Part shown: positions 35,516 to 44,318 of the stretch, piece after piece
Position numbering within the stretch: the first letter of the stretch is position 1
Layout: each line of letters begins with the position of its first letter
NCBI RefSeq assembly: GCF_009826975.1
Contig: NZ_WUMO01000004.1
Span: 62,001-126,000 of the forward strand
DNA length: 64,000 nucleotides
Origin: Flavobacterium sp. HBTb2-11-1
GTDB taxonomy: Bacteria > Bacteroidota > Bacteroidia > Flavobacteriales > Flavobacteriaceae
Reading direction: 5' to 3'
Made by a program: the position numbers and the translations under genes
The notes under the pieces: generated by a model
Told to the model about the DNA's origin: nothing
Database searches by the model: none
Seen by the model: the letters and a program-made list of their open reading frames with translations, nothing else

Positions 35516-36787
35516 TTAGACTTTAAAAATCAATTTGTTTCTATAGAAAATCCATAAAATAAAGGTCCAAATGGCTACATAAGTTAACGCTCCAGCCAAA
35601 GAAGCAGCCATCGGATTGCTGAAAAATGGTGCAATGCCAAAACGGTACAAATAATCTAAAAGATTAGTCTGCTCACTTGGAATTGATGGATTTTGAAAAC
35701 GAATCATTACTAAAGCTTGCGGAATAATCTGCGAAGCAAAGAAAACAATCATTGGGTTGACTCCCCAAATAACAAATAATTTGAATCCTTTTTTATATTC
35801 GGCAATGTCAATTATGTAATACAATACAGTTAAACATACTGTCGCTAATCCTGTAGTGTACAAAACATAACTGCTTGTCCAGATGGATTTGTTTATGGGA
35901 AAAACCAAATCCCAGATTAAACCAAAAAAGATTAGCGATGTACCAATCATTCCCATTCTTTGCGCTTTCTGGATTTTAGTTACACTAAGGAGCAGAATCT
36001 GACCAATAAATAAACCGATGATTCCGTTTACAATAGATGGAATTGTGCTTAAGATTCCTTCTGGATCCCAAGTATTGGTTTCATGATACATGTGGTCTTT
36101 TAGTAATATACTGTCAACCCACGCGGCCAAATTCGTTCCTCTTTCTAAATTGGCTTCTCCAATTCCAGGCACAGGAACTAAAGTCATAATTGCCCAATAG
36201 CCAAAAAGTAAAACAATTCCAGTAAAAAGTTGTGTTTTTCGTGATGTTTTTAAATACAAAAGCGAAACTACAAAATAGACTATTGCAATACGCTGTAAAA
36301 CCCCAGGAAGTCTGACATCTGCATAGTTTTCAAAACCTCCATAAGCTAAAATGATATATATAGCTAGAATGCTAAAGGCAAAAATGTTTTTTAGCTTGTT
36401 GCTAAAATTTCCCATTAGCGCATAGCCAACGGCAAAAGTAATGATTAATCTGCCTATCAGAAGTGGGATTCCATCAAGGCCAAACAATTGGATTTTGCCA
36501 AAGAAATTAAAGAAAATCCCCAAGCACAGCATTCTTAAAGAACGAATCAGAATTTTGTTGAATGTTGTGTCGTCATATTTTTTCTCTGGCATTGCAAGCG
36601 GTACGGCAACTCCCATTATAAAAATGAAAAACGGAAATACAAGATCGGTTGGTGTGCAGCCATTCCATTGTGCGTGCAAAAGCGGCGGATAAACATTTCC
36701 CCAATCGCCGGGATTGTTTACAATAGTCATCAATAGAATAGTCAGTCCGCGAAAGACATCAAGCGAAATTAGGCGTTCTCTTACCAT
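35516..36787 (-). CDS. HGSNAT-like acyltransferase family membrane protein (second copy)
   Basis: This 423-aa protein has about eleven hydrophobic helices and the N-terminal signature LISLDVFRGLTILLMTIVNN, then TPTDLVFPFFIFIMGVAVPLAMP. It is the same family as the product of 21880-23070 but is clearly diverged and closer to proteins annotated as heparan-alpha-glucosaminide N-acetyltransferase. It has an extra loop with WVDSILLKDHMYHETNTWDPEG. It probably acylates a carbohydrate or polysaccharide. Its neighbours (ndk, bshC) give no help. Confidence 0.85.
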   Translation of the reverse strand: MVRERLISLDVFRGLTILLMTIVNNPGDWGNVYPPLLHAQWNGCTPTDLVFPFFIFIMGVAVPLAMPEKKYDDTTFNKILIRSLRMLCLGIFFNFFGKIQLFGLDGIPLLIGRLIITFAVGYALMGNFSNKLKNIFAFSILAIYIILAYGGFENYADVRLPGVLQRIAIVYFVVSLLYLKTSRKTQLFTGIVLLFGYWAIMTLVPVPGIGEANLERGTNLAAWVDSILLKDHMYHETNTWDPEGILSTIPSIVNGIIGLFIGQILLLSVTKIQKAQRMGMIGTSLIFFGLIWDLVFPINKSIWTSSYVLYTTGLATVCLTVLYYIIDIAEYKKGFKLFVIWGVNPMIVFFASQIIPQALVMIRFQNPSIPSEQTNLLDYLYRFGIAPFFSNPMAASLAGALTYVAIWTFILWIFYRNKLIFKV

Positions 36788-36910
36788 TAGGTTAGTTCGT
36801 TAATAGGTTATAAAATATAATTCTATTTGGTTTGAGAGAGCAATAATCTAGGAAATGAGCTGGTTATTTGTTCCTAAATTATCGCTTTTGAATTTCTAAA
36901 GATAATTATT

Positions 36911-38500
36911 TTAGATTATTATGATTTCAAAATTATGCTCTAAAGGTTTTAATTTCTGAATTAAAAGTGGAATCAATTGTTCTCCTTTTTCTAAATAAAA
37001 TTCAGAAAAATTGGCTTGACGTTCTTGAAGGCTGTAATTCGGAAACAAGTCGCATTGTAAATCGCTAACACGTTCCAATTGATCGGCCAGTTTTCTTTTT
37101 TGCGCTTTTAATAAACGTTTTTCTAGATTTTCTAAACCTTTCTTTTGTTTGACTTCTTGTGCTTTTACGGCTCCTGAGAAAGATTTGTCTGTCTTTTCGG
37201 CCAATTCAAAAAGATAAGCGAACTGTTTTTCGAGTGCCTCTTTTTGTTCTGTTAAATCAATAGGAAATGGAGAAAGTTTATGAGTAATTTCATTAACTAA
37301 ATTCTCAGGTTTGCTGAATAAATCTTTCCAAGTCAAACCTAAATTATCCGCTTTTTTAACTTGTTTTTCTGTTGCTAAAAGAACAGAATTTCGCACTAAT
37401 AATATTGGGAAAGTAATATTTACAGCTTCAAAAAAAGCTTTAAGTTCAAGCCAATAAGCAATTTCTCCGCCTCCGCCAATGTAGCAGAGATTTGGTAAAA
37501 TAATTTCCTGATATAGTGGACGCATAATTACATTTGGACTGAACTTTTCAGGATTACTGTCTAATAATTTGAAAATTTCATCTTTTGAAAATGAGATTTT
37601 GGTATTGTTCACGAAATATTTATCATTCTCAAAAATGATTCTTTCACGCAGTTTATCTTCAATGTAAAACAAATTAATCTCGCGCGGATTTACCTGAACG
37701 GTATAATCAGCAAGTTCTTCAATTGATTTTTGAACTGCTTTATATGAAGTCTGATTCTGTAATTCTTCTTTTGCAAACGGAATAAAAGCACGTTTTAAAT
37801 CGGCGCTGTCTGCATCTATAATAACCAAACCATAATTGGCGAAAAGAGAATTGGCCAAATAACGCGTTGCATCTGCTAGATTTTCATGTTTTAAATAAGC
37901 GTCTTCAAAAAGTTTTTTAAGCGCATTTGCATTTGTGCTTGAGCCTAATTCTTTAGAATAAACTTCAAATAAATCTTCTAAGCCATCAGTTGCAAGCCTT
38001 CCGACTGGCCCAGTGCTTTCGGCATTCCAGCGGATTTTTTTTCCTTTAAAATTAAAATAATTAATCTCTTCAAAATCATGATCTTCTGTCGCCATCCAAT
38101 AAACTGGAACGAAATTATAAGAAGGATATTTTGATTTTAATTCTTTAGTTAGATTAATGGTAGAAATAATTTTATATAAAAAATACAATGGCCCGCTAAA
38201 AAGATTTAGCTGATGTCCTGTTGTAATGGTAAAAGTATTTTCGAGTGCTAATAGCGAAATATTTTGTCTGGTTAAATCAGAAACCTCAATGTTTTGATAT
38301 TGCTTCTGCAAAGTGCAAACCAATACTGCTCGGTTGTTATGGTCAAAATTGGCTGATTTTTCAGCAATTTGTTTTTCGAAATTTTCTAATGTTGGAAAAT
38401 TATTGTACAGCGGTTTTAATTCTGGCTTTTGATCTAAATAATCCTGCATTAGTTTAGAGAAATATCCAGAAGATTGAAAGCTGATACAGTCGGTAGGCAT
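36911..38500 (-). CDS. bshC: Bacillithiol biosynthesis cysteine-adding enzyme BshC
   Basis: This 529-aa protein has the full BshC layout: N-terminal Rossmann-like core with FTITTGHQLNLFSGPLYFLYKI and MATEDHDFEEINYFNFKGKKIRW, a helical coiled-coil middle, and the late region with CYIGGGGEIAYWLELKAFFE. It ligates cysteine to GlcN-malate, the last step of bacillithiol, a low-molecular-weight thiol used in place of glutathione by many Firmicutes and Bacteroidota. The other bsh genes are not in the window. Confidence 0.95.
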   Translation of the reverse strand: MPTDCISFQSSGYFSKLMQDYLDQKPELKPLYNNFPTLENFEKQIAEKSANFDHNNRAVLVCTLQKQYQNIEVSDLTRQNISLLALENTFTITTGHQLNLFSGPLYFLYKIISTINLTKELKSKYPSYNFVPVYWMATEDHDFEEINYFNFKGKKIRWNAESTGPVGRLATDGLEDLFEVYSKELGSSTNANALKKLFEDAYLKHENLADATRYLANSLFANYGLVIIDADSADLKRAFIPFAKEELQNQTSYKAVQKSIEELADYTVQVNPREINLFYIEDKLRERIIFENDKYFVNNTKISFSKDEIFKLLDSNPEKFSPNVIMRPLYQEIILPNLCYIGGGGEIAYWLELKAFFEAVNITFPILLVRNSVLLATEKQVKKADNLGLTWKDLFSKPENLVNEITHKLSPFPIDLTEQKEALEKQFAYLFELAEKTDKSFSGAVKAQEVKQKKGLENLEKRLLKAQKRKLADQLERVSDLQCDLFPNYSLQERQANFSEFYLEKGEQLIPLLIQKLKPLEHNFEIIII

Positions 38501-38767
38501 AATTTTAAATTTATTTTTGACAGCTGTAAATTTAATGAAAATATACAGTTAAAAACGCTATTAACAATTGCTTAAGATTTGATTTTTTTCTGATGCTTTT
38601 AAAAACGTTGTAATCAGGATTTTAAATTTTGATTACCTGCGATTGTAGAAAATTGAAAATTTAGATAATTTGTTAAAATTATAAAGTAGTGGTGAAAGTA
38701 ATTTGTATAAATATGAATTTTTAATAATGAAACTCTATTTTTGCAAATAAAAAAGATATCAATTTTC

Positions 38768-40045
38768 ATGAAAAATAGCCCGAGTAAAAAGAACTCCCTA
38801 AAACATGTTCTTTTTGGAAGCCTTATAGGCACTACAATCGAATTTTTTGATTTTTATATTTATGCCAATGCGGCTGTATTGGTTTTTCCTCAATTATTTT
38901 TCCCAAGTTCAGATTCGACGATGGCCACTCTGGAATCCTTAGCCACTTTTTCCATTGCCTTTTTATCCCGTCCGTTAGGTTCTGCTTTTTTTGGGCATTA
39001 TGGCGACAAAATTGGACGTAAATTTACCCTTGTTGCTGCTTTACTGACCATGGGAATTTCGACCGTTACCATTGGGTTTTTGCCAAGTTATGCCAGTATA
39101 GGTGTTGCGGCACCATTATTATTGATGTTATGCCGATTCGGACAAGGAGTTGGTTTAGGCGGAGAATGGGGAGGAGCCGTTTTGCTTGCCATTGAGAATG
39201 CTCCACCACACAAACGCGCTTGGTATGGAATGTTTCCGCAATTAGGAGCTCCAATCGGATTGTTGCTTTCAGGCGGAACTTTTCTATTGCTTACCGATTC
39301 GATGAGTAACGAAGATTTTATGAATTATGGTTGGAGAATTCCTTTTATTGCCAGCGCACTTTTGGTAATTGTTGGTTTTTATATTAGAACAAAAATTACA
39401 GAAACACCTTCTTTTGAAGAAGCTAAAAAACACGAAGAAGAAGTTAAAGTTCCTTTTTTAGAATTGGTGAAATCATATAAAAACCAGTTAATATTTGGAA
39501 CTTTTGCAGCCATTACAACATTTTTGGTTTTCTATTTGATGACGGTTTTCACTCTAAGTTGGGCAACGTCAGATTTAGGAATTGCAAAAAGAGATGGGTT
39601 ATTAATTCAATTATTCTCAGTATTGTTTTTCGCGCTATTTATTCCAGTTTCGGCTGTTGTGGCAGATAAAATTGGCCGTCGTAAAATGCTTATTGCGGCG
39701 ACAGCAGCAATTGCTGTTTTTGGATTTTTCTTTTCGTTTTTCTTAAGTTCAGGAAATATTGCTTTGGTAGCTGTTTTTGCCTGTATCGGAATGTCTCTGA
39801 TGGGATTCACTTACGGACCTTTAGGAACTTTTCTTTCTGAATTGTTCCCAACAAATGTTCGTTATTCGGGAGCATCTTTGACATTTAATATGGCAGGAAT
39901 TCTAGGAGCTGCTTTTGCGCCAATGATTGCAATTTGGCTAGCTAAGACTTATGATGTGAGTTATGTAGGGTTCTATTTAATTGCTGCTGCTCTTATATCT
40001 TTAATTTCGTTTTTAGTGATTAGTAAAGACGAACATAAATTTTAA
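38768..40045 (+). CDS. MFS transporter, metabolite:H+ symporter (MHS) type
   Basis: This 425-aa protein has 12 predicted transmembrane helices and the MHS signature GSLIGTTIEFFDFYIYANAA, GHYGDKIGRKFTLVAALL and RFGQGVGLGGEWGGAVLLA, with GRRKMLIAATAA in the second half. Relatives carry proline/betaine, citrate, alpha-ketoglutarate or shikimate, so the substrate is open. I place the start at ATG 38768-38770, since the next upstream in-frame start is a TTG inside the likely -7 box TATTTTTG (38736-38743). It ends ahead of the terminator shared with the adhesin-like gene. Confidence 0.92.
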   Translation: MKNSPSKKNSLKHVLFGSLIGTTIEFFDFYIYANAAVLVFPQLFFPSSDSTMATLESLATFSIAFLSRPLGSAFFGHYGDKIGRKFTLVAALLTMGISTVTIGFLPSYASIGVAAPLLLMLCRFGQGVGLGGEWGGAVLLAIENAPPHKRAWYGMFPQLGAPIGLLLSGGTFLLLTDSMSNEDFMNYGWRIPFIASALLVIVGFYIRTKITETPSFEEAKKHEEEVKVPFLELVKSYKNQLIFGTFAAITTFLVFYLMTVFTLSWATSDLGIAKRDGLLIQLFSVLFFALFIPVSAVVADKIGRRKMLIAATAAIAVFGFFFSFFLSSGNIALVAVFACIGMSLMGFTYGPLGTFLSELFPTNVRYSGASLTFNMAGILGAAFAPMIAIWLAKTYDVSYVGFYLIAAALISLISFLVISKDEHKF

Positions 40046-40092
40046 AAATATTTAAACTAAGAAATCGTAATTGCCAAACCTAAGAATAAAGC

Positions 40093-40128
40093 AAAACCCA
40101 CAAGATTAATTTGATTCTTGTGGGTTTT
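40093..40128. terminator. Bidirectional terminator between the MFS and sorting-domain genes
   Basis: Thirteen-base arms AAAACCCACAAGA (40093-40105) and TCTTGTGGGTTTT (40116-40128), followed by CTTTTTCT. Confidence 0.85.
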
Positions 40129-40142
40129 CTTTTTCTATTAAT

Positions 40143-43100
40143 CTATCTTTTCAGAGTAAAATGTCCCCTATATTCTGTTCCGTTTATTCTAATAGCACTA
40201 AACCAATAGTCAGATGCTGGTTCCTGATTGCCAAGATAGGTGCCGTTCCATGAGGTGTTTAATGCTAATTCTTTAATTAATTTCCCGTAACGATCAAATA
40301 TTCTAATAGACGAATTAGGAGCTAAATAATCTGGATCTATTGTCCAAGTGTCATTAAAACCATCACCATTTGGTGTAAAGAATTTTGGATACGGAAGTTC
40401 ATTTATCAAATTAATGCAATTCTTAGAAGTTGCTTCTAAAATATTTATGGTGACTGGAATTCTATCACTTTCGCAAGTGTTTTCGGTCTGAGAAGCATAA
40501 TAAGTGATTCCATTCTCGAGCAAAGTAGATTCTGATAAATTATTGGTAGAAGAAGAACTTTCATACCATTTGATATTTCGTCCATCAATTTCAATATCAC
40601 TAATTTTTGCATTTTTTTGACTGCAGAATTGTTGTGGAGAATCAGCAGATGGAATTGGAATGTCTTGTATTTTTACAGTAATTGGTAGTCTTCCGCTTTC
40701 GCAGTTGTTTAAGGTTTGAGTTACATAATACGTTCCAGTATGTAATAAATCGGTTTCTTGTAATGTATTTCCATTTGTTGCAGCATCGTACCACTTTAGA
40801 GAAGATCCTACAATTTTAAGCTCTTCAATTGTTGAAAGTTCATCAATACAAAACTGTTGATTATTATTTCCTGTTGGTAAAGGCGTGTTATATACGCGAA
40901 CAAGAATTGGTGTTCTGTCACTATCACAGCCAATTGTTTGCGAAGCATAATACGTTAGATTATCTTCTAAAAGAGTTGTATTTGGTAAAACAGAAGCAGA
41001 AAAACTAGTGCCAAACCATTTTATATTTTGCCCCGTTATTTGAATGTCATTAAGCGTTTTGTTTTCCTTTTTGCAAAAAGATTGCTCCGGATTTCCCAAT
41101 GGAGCTGAAGGGGTATTTACGATTGAAACTGTAACTCCAAATCTTGGGCTTTCACAACTGTTTTCTGTTTGTGATGCGTAATATGTTTTTCCGTTTTGCA
41201 GATTTGTTGTTTCAGACAATAAATTACCATTTGTCAATGCATCATACCATTTTATGGAAGTTCCTGTAATTTCGATACTAGCAATCGTTGGATTTTGCCC
41301 TGTGCAAAATTGCTGATTTGTATTTCCTGTTGGAGCTAATGTATTCTGAATGTTAATCGTTACAGGAGTTCTTTCACTTTCGCAACCATTTATGGTTTGA
41401 GAGGCGTAATAATTTTTACCGTTTTCAAGTAATGTAGTGTTTGGTAAAATAGAACCGTTTGTTAGTGCATTGTACCATTTTATATTATTTCCCGTAACCT
41501 GAATGTTACTTAACGTTGCATTTTGCTGAAAGCAAAAAGTTTGAGAAGAATTTGCAGTTGGCAAAGGCTGACTTGTAATTGTAACAGTTTGATTTTGTGT
41601 AGAAGTATTTCCGTTTCCGTCATGATAATTCCAAACAATTGTATAAGTCCCAGGTAAATTGTAAGATAGAGGATTTGTAGTTGTTCCGTTAATTATTCCA
41701 GCGCAGGCGTCTGTCGCACTTGGAATCAAGGTTACTACGGTATTACAATCTCCAGTTATAATTGGTAAAGTGACAATATTAGGAATAGGAGCTTCTGTGT
41801 CTCCAATTGTAATATTAATTTTTTTGATACCATCACAACCACCAGTTCCGGTAATTAAACAGCTGTATTCTCCTGAATTAATTAACGATGCGTTTGTAAT
41901 TGTTGGATTTTGGTCTGTTGATGTAAATCCGTTTGGACCAGTCCAATAATAATCAGTCCCGCCCGATGCTTTTAGTTCTAATGTTTTGTTAGTACAGACT
42001 GGTGAATTTGAAGAAATTTCAGGAGTTTTAATTAGAGGATCTTCAGAAAATTTCATTAAAAAAAAATTTTTATTGCCCAAAATATTAGATTGATAAGAAC
42101 TTGCATCAGCAATGTCGTCATTGAAACTTGATAATCCAGCAACAAAAATTGCACTGTCAGTATGTAAAGCTATTTTTATAGTATTATCATTGCCAATATA
42201 TGTTCCCCAAATAAAAAGACCCTCTTTAGAAAATTTACCAGTATATCCATAGTGAGTCCTAATTCGATCTGGTTTGTAAGAACATGGAGTGGTTAGTTTA
42301 TAATCAGTTTTAAAATCCATATTTCCGCCTCCAATGTAAAGTGAATTATTTTGAAAGACTATAGAAGAAATGTTAATATCTCCAACGTAAGTACCCCATA
42401 TTCTTTGTCCTTGAACATTTAGTTTTGCTAATAAACCTTTGTAAAGATTTGCATTTGAGTCTTCAAATGTTCCAGATGTCGTAATATTGTCACTACTATA
42501 AGTGTATCCACCGATATAAATATTTTCTTCATTATCAATTTCTACAGATTCAATATTTTCCATCGGGGAGCTACCACCATAATAACTGCCCCAAATTCTT
42601 TCTCCGTTTAAGGAAAACTTACAAACGTATCCATCTCCTAGAAAATTAGAGTTTGGTTCTTCCTGAAAAACACCAGTAGTCGCCATATTGTTTGTGCTTT
42701 TAGTAGACCCACCGGCAACTAAGTAAGAATCCTTTATTGTGATAGCATTTAAATTATCATTTCCATCCCCTCCAACATAAGTACTCCATATTAAATTTCC
42801 ATTTTTATTAAATTTGGTAATAAATGCGTCTGTATTTATCCCATATGGACTTGCTGAATAACTTAATTTAGTTTGAAATTTACTGTTTATAGCGATATTT
42901 GTTTTACTGGAAGTTGTACCAACAATATAAACATTATCATTAATGTCAATATCCAATTTATTTGCATAGTCATAATCTTCACCACCAAAATAGGTTCCCC
43001 ATTGCCTTACACCATTACTATTAAATTTTACTAAGAAAGCATCTGAAGATCCGTTTAAATTAGGTTGAAAAGATCCTACGGTACTAATATTTGTCTCTGA

Positions 43101-44204
43101 TCCTGTATAGCCAGTAATTAAAACATTATTTTGTGAATCAGTTTTCACACCGTAAATATAAACGTATTGTGTACCAGCATAGTAGGTTCCCCATAGTCTA
43201 TTGCCATTTTTATCAAACTTAAAAAGAATACCATTTGTAATTGAATTGACATACGGATGGTTTGTGCTTGTTTGATGTGCTCCAGAAGTAGCATAAGAAG
43301 GACTTTGAGATGTTGTAGTTCCTGAAACATAAGCATTTCCTAAAGAATCAGTCGTTAAGTCGGAAGGATACCAATTTGCTGCATCCAATCCAGTTTCATC
43401 TCCATAAAAAGTCCCCCAAAGCCTAGTCGGTACAGGGTCAATTACAATGGTTTTTCCAGTTAAAAAGTTTGCTGAACGAAATCCATAAACGTTTTTCTTT
43501 AATTTTTGATATCCAACAACAATTGCCTTTTTATGTCCTCTTTCCTCGACCCAGCTTGCAGGAAGTGTTTCTTCCATTTTTCCAAAACGAACATTCATTT
43601 GAATTTTATTATCAACCAAATTGGTTTCTGCTCCATTAAACTTTAATTGAATATCAGAGATTTTTCCTTTTGGATGAATGACAAAATTATATTCTACTGT
43701 TTTTTGTGGATCTTCGGGAATTGTAAAAACAACATCAATATTTGGATAAATATTTTTATATGTAATTTGTTTGTATTTGTAAACTTCAGTAACTCCGTCA
43801 GGCTTATTTGGTATATTATAGTAGTTATCAAAATCTCTTGATTTTTGTTCTGTAATCAATTCAACTTTAGAATTGGAGTTTACAAAGTCAATATCTATTC
43901 GATGAAAAGCATATTCTAAATTAAAATCTTCCTTTTCAGGAGTTAAATCGGGAATTGTTTTTGCTGTTATAGAACGAACAATTGGAGTCTTTTTTATTTC
44001 ATAAACATCATAAGAAAATCCATTTTTCTTCAGTTGAACATTCAAGCCATTAGAATTCAATAAGTACTTTACAGCAATATTTGGTTTTCCATTTTGGTCT
44101 ATAATTTGTCCTTTATTTTCTATAAAACCAATAGATTGATTCTTGTTTTGAGAGAATAACTGAACTGTAAATAATATAAAAAGCAATAGTAATTTATGTT
44201 TCAT
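40143..44204 (-). CDS. Giant type IX-secreted SBBP/Ig-like repeat protein with type B C-terminal sorting domain
   Basis: This 1353-aa protein has a signal peptide (MKHKLLLLFILFTVQLFSQN), an N-terminal DUF7948-like region, and then beta-propeller SBBP repeats (GTYFGGEDYDYANKLDIDIN and others). An Ig-like domain (VCTNKTLELKASGGTDYYWTG) and an HYR-like stretch follow. Next come five copies of a roughly 75-residue repeat, each with an early FC and a later GC(E/D)S cysteine (starts such as SSQTFCFQQN, NQQFCTGQN and EQSFCKKEN). It ends with a type B sorting domain, FFTPNGDGFNDTWTIDP, which directs export by the type IX system and usually attachment. It is likely a surface or secreted adhesin-like factor. 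A full promoter lies upstream at 44225-44254. Confidence 0.93.
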   Translation of the reverse strand: MKHKLLLLFILFTVQLFSQNKNQSIGFIENKGQIIDQNGKPNIAVKYLLNSNGLNVQLKKNGFSYDVYEIKKTPIVRSITAKTIPDLTPEKEDFNLEYAFHRIDIDFVNSNSKVELITEQKSRDFDNYYNIPNKPDGVTEVYKYKQITYKNIYPNIDVVFTIPEDPQKTVEYNFVIHPKGKISDIQLKFNGAETNLVDNKIQMNVRFGKMEETLPASWVEERGHKKAIVVGYQKLKKNVYGFRSANFLTGKTIVIDPVPTRLWGTFYGDETGLDAANWYPSDLTTDSLGNAYVSGTTTSQSPSYATSGAHQTSTNHPYVNSITNGILFKFDKNGNRLWGTYYAGTQYVYIYGVKTDSQNNVLITGYTGSETNISTVGSFQPNLNGSSDAFLVKFNSNGVRQWGTYFGGEDYDYANKLDIDINDNVYIVGTTSSKTNIAINSKFQTKLSYSASPYGINTDAFITKFNKNGNLIWSTYVGGDGNDNLNAITIKDSYLVAGGSTKSTNNMATTGVFQEEPNSNFLGDGYVCKFSLNGERIWGSYYGGSSPMENIESVEIDNEENIYIGGYTYSSDNITTSGTFEDSNANLYKGLLAKLNVQGQRIWGTYVGDINISSIVFQNNSLYIGGGNMDFKTDYKLTTPCSYKPDRIRTHYGYTGKFSKEGLFIWGTYIGNDNTIKIALHTDSAIFVAGLSSFNDDIADASSYQSNILGNKNFFLMKFSEDPLIKTPEISSNSPVCTNKTLELKASGGTDYYWTGPNGFTSTDQNPTITNASLINSGEYSCLITGTGGCDGIKKINITIGDTEAPIPNIVTLPIITGDCNTVVTLIPSATDACAGIINGTTTNPLSYNLPGTYTIVWNYHDGNGNTSTQNQTVTITSQPLPTANSSQTFCFQQNATLSNIQVTGNNIKWYNALTNGSILPNTTLLENGKNYYASQTINGCESERTPVTINIQNTLAPTGNTNQQFCTGQNPTIASIEITGTSIKWYDALTNGNLLSETTNLQNGKTYYASQTENSCESPRFGVTVSIVNTPSAPLGNPEQSFCKKENKTLNDIQITGQNIKWFGTSFSASVLPNTTLLEDNLTYYASQTIGCDSDRTPILVRVYNTPLPTGNNNQQFCIDELSTIEELKIVGSSLKWYDAATNGNTLQETDLLHTGTYYVTQTLNNCESGRLPITVKIQDIPIPSADSPQQFCSQKNAKISDIEIDGRNIKWYESSSSTNNLSESTLLENGITYYASQTENTCESDRIPVTINILEATSKNCINLINELPYPKFFTPNGDGFNDTWTIDPDYLAPNSSIRIFDRYGKLIKELALNTSWNGTYLGNQEPASDYWFSAIRINGTEYRGHFTLKR

Positions 44205-44224
44205 TTGTATAGTTTGACCAGTGA

Positions 44225-44254
44225 CAAATGTAATTAAATGTTTACAATTTCAAA
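44225..44254 (-). promoter_or_regulatory. Promoter of the type IX sorting-domain gene
   Basis: On the minus strand, TTTG (complement of 44251-44254), 18 bases, and TACATTTG (complement of 44225-44232) match both boxes of the Bacteroidota consensus. The ATG lies about 21 bases further on. This is the best promoter match in the window. Confidence 0.7.
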
Positions 44255-44292
44255 TCAAAAAATGAAACGCTGAAAAGTCTCAAAATAACCCG

Positions 44293-44300
44293 TATTTTTG
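44293..44300 (+). promoter_or_regulatory. -7 box upstream of the radical SAM gene
   Basis: TATTTTTG matches TAnnTTTG. It includes the TTG at 44298, so that codon is unlikely to be a start. The probable start is TTG at 44319. No TTTG -33 box was found at correct spacing. Confidence 0.45.
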
Positions 44301-44318
44301 CAAAAAAATAATTCCCTT

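Noticed and set aside
38741..38767. TTG start at 38741 for the MHS transporter
   Set aside because: That codon overlaps the -7-like box TATTTTTG and the ATG at 38768 gives the family N-terminus.
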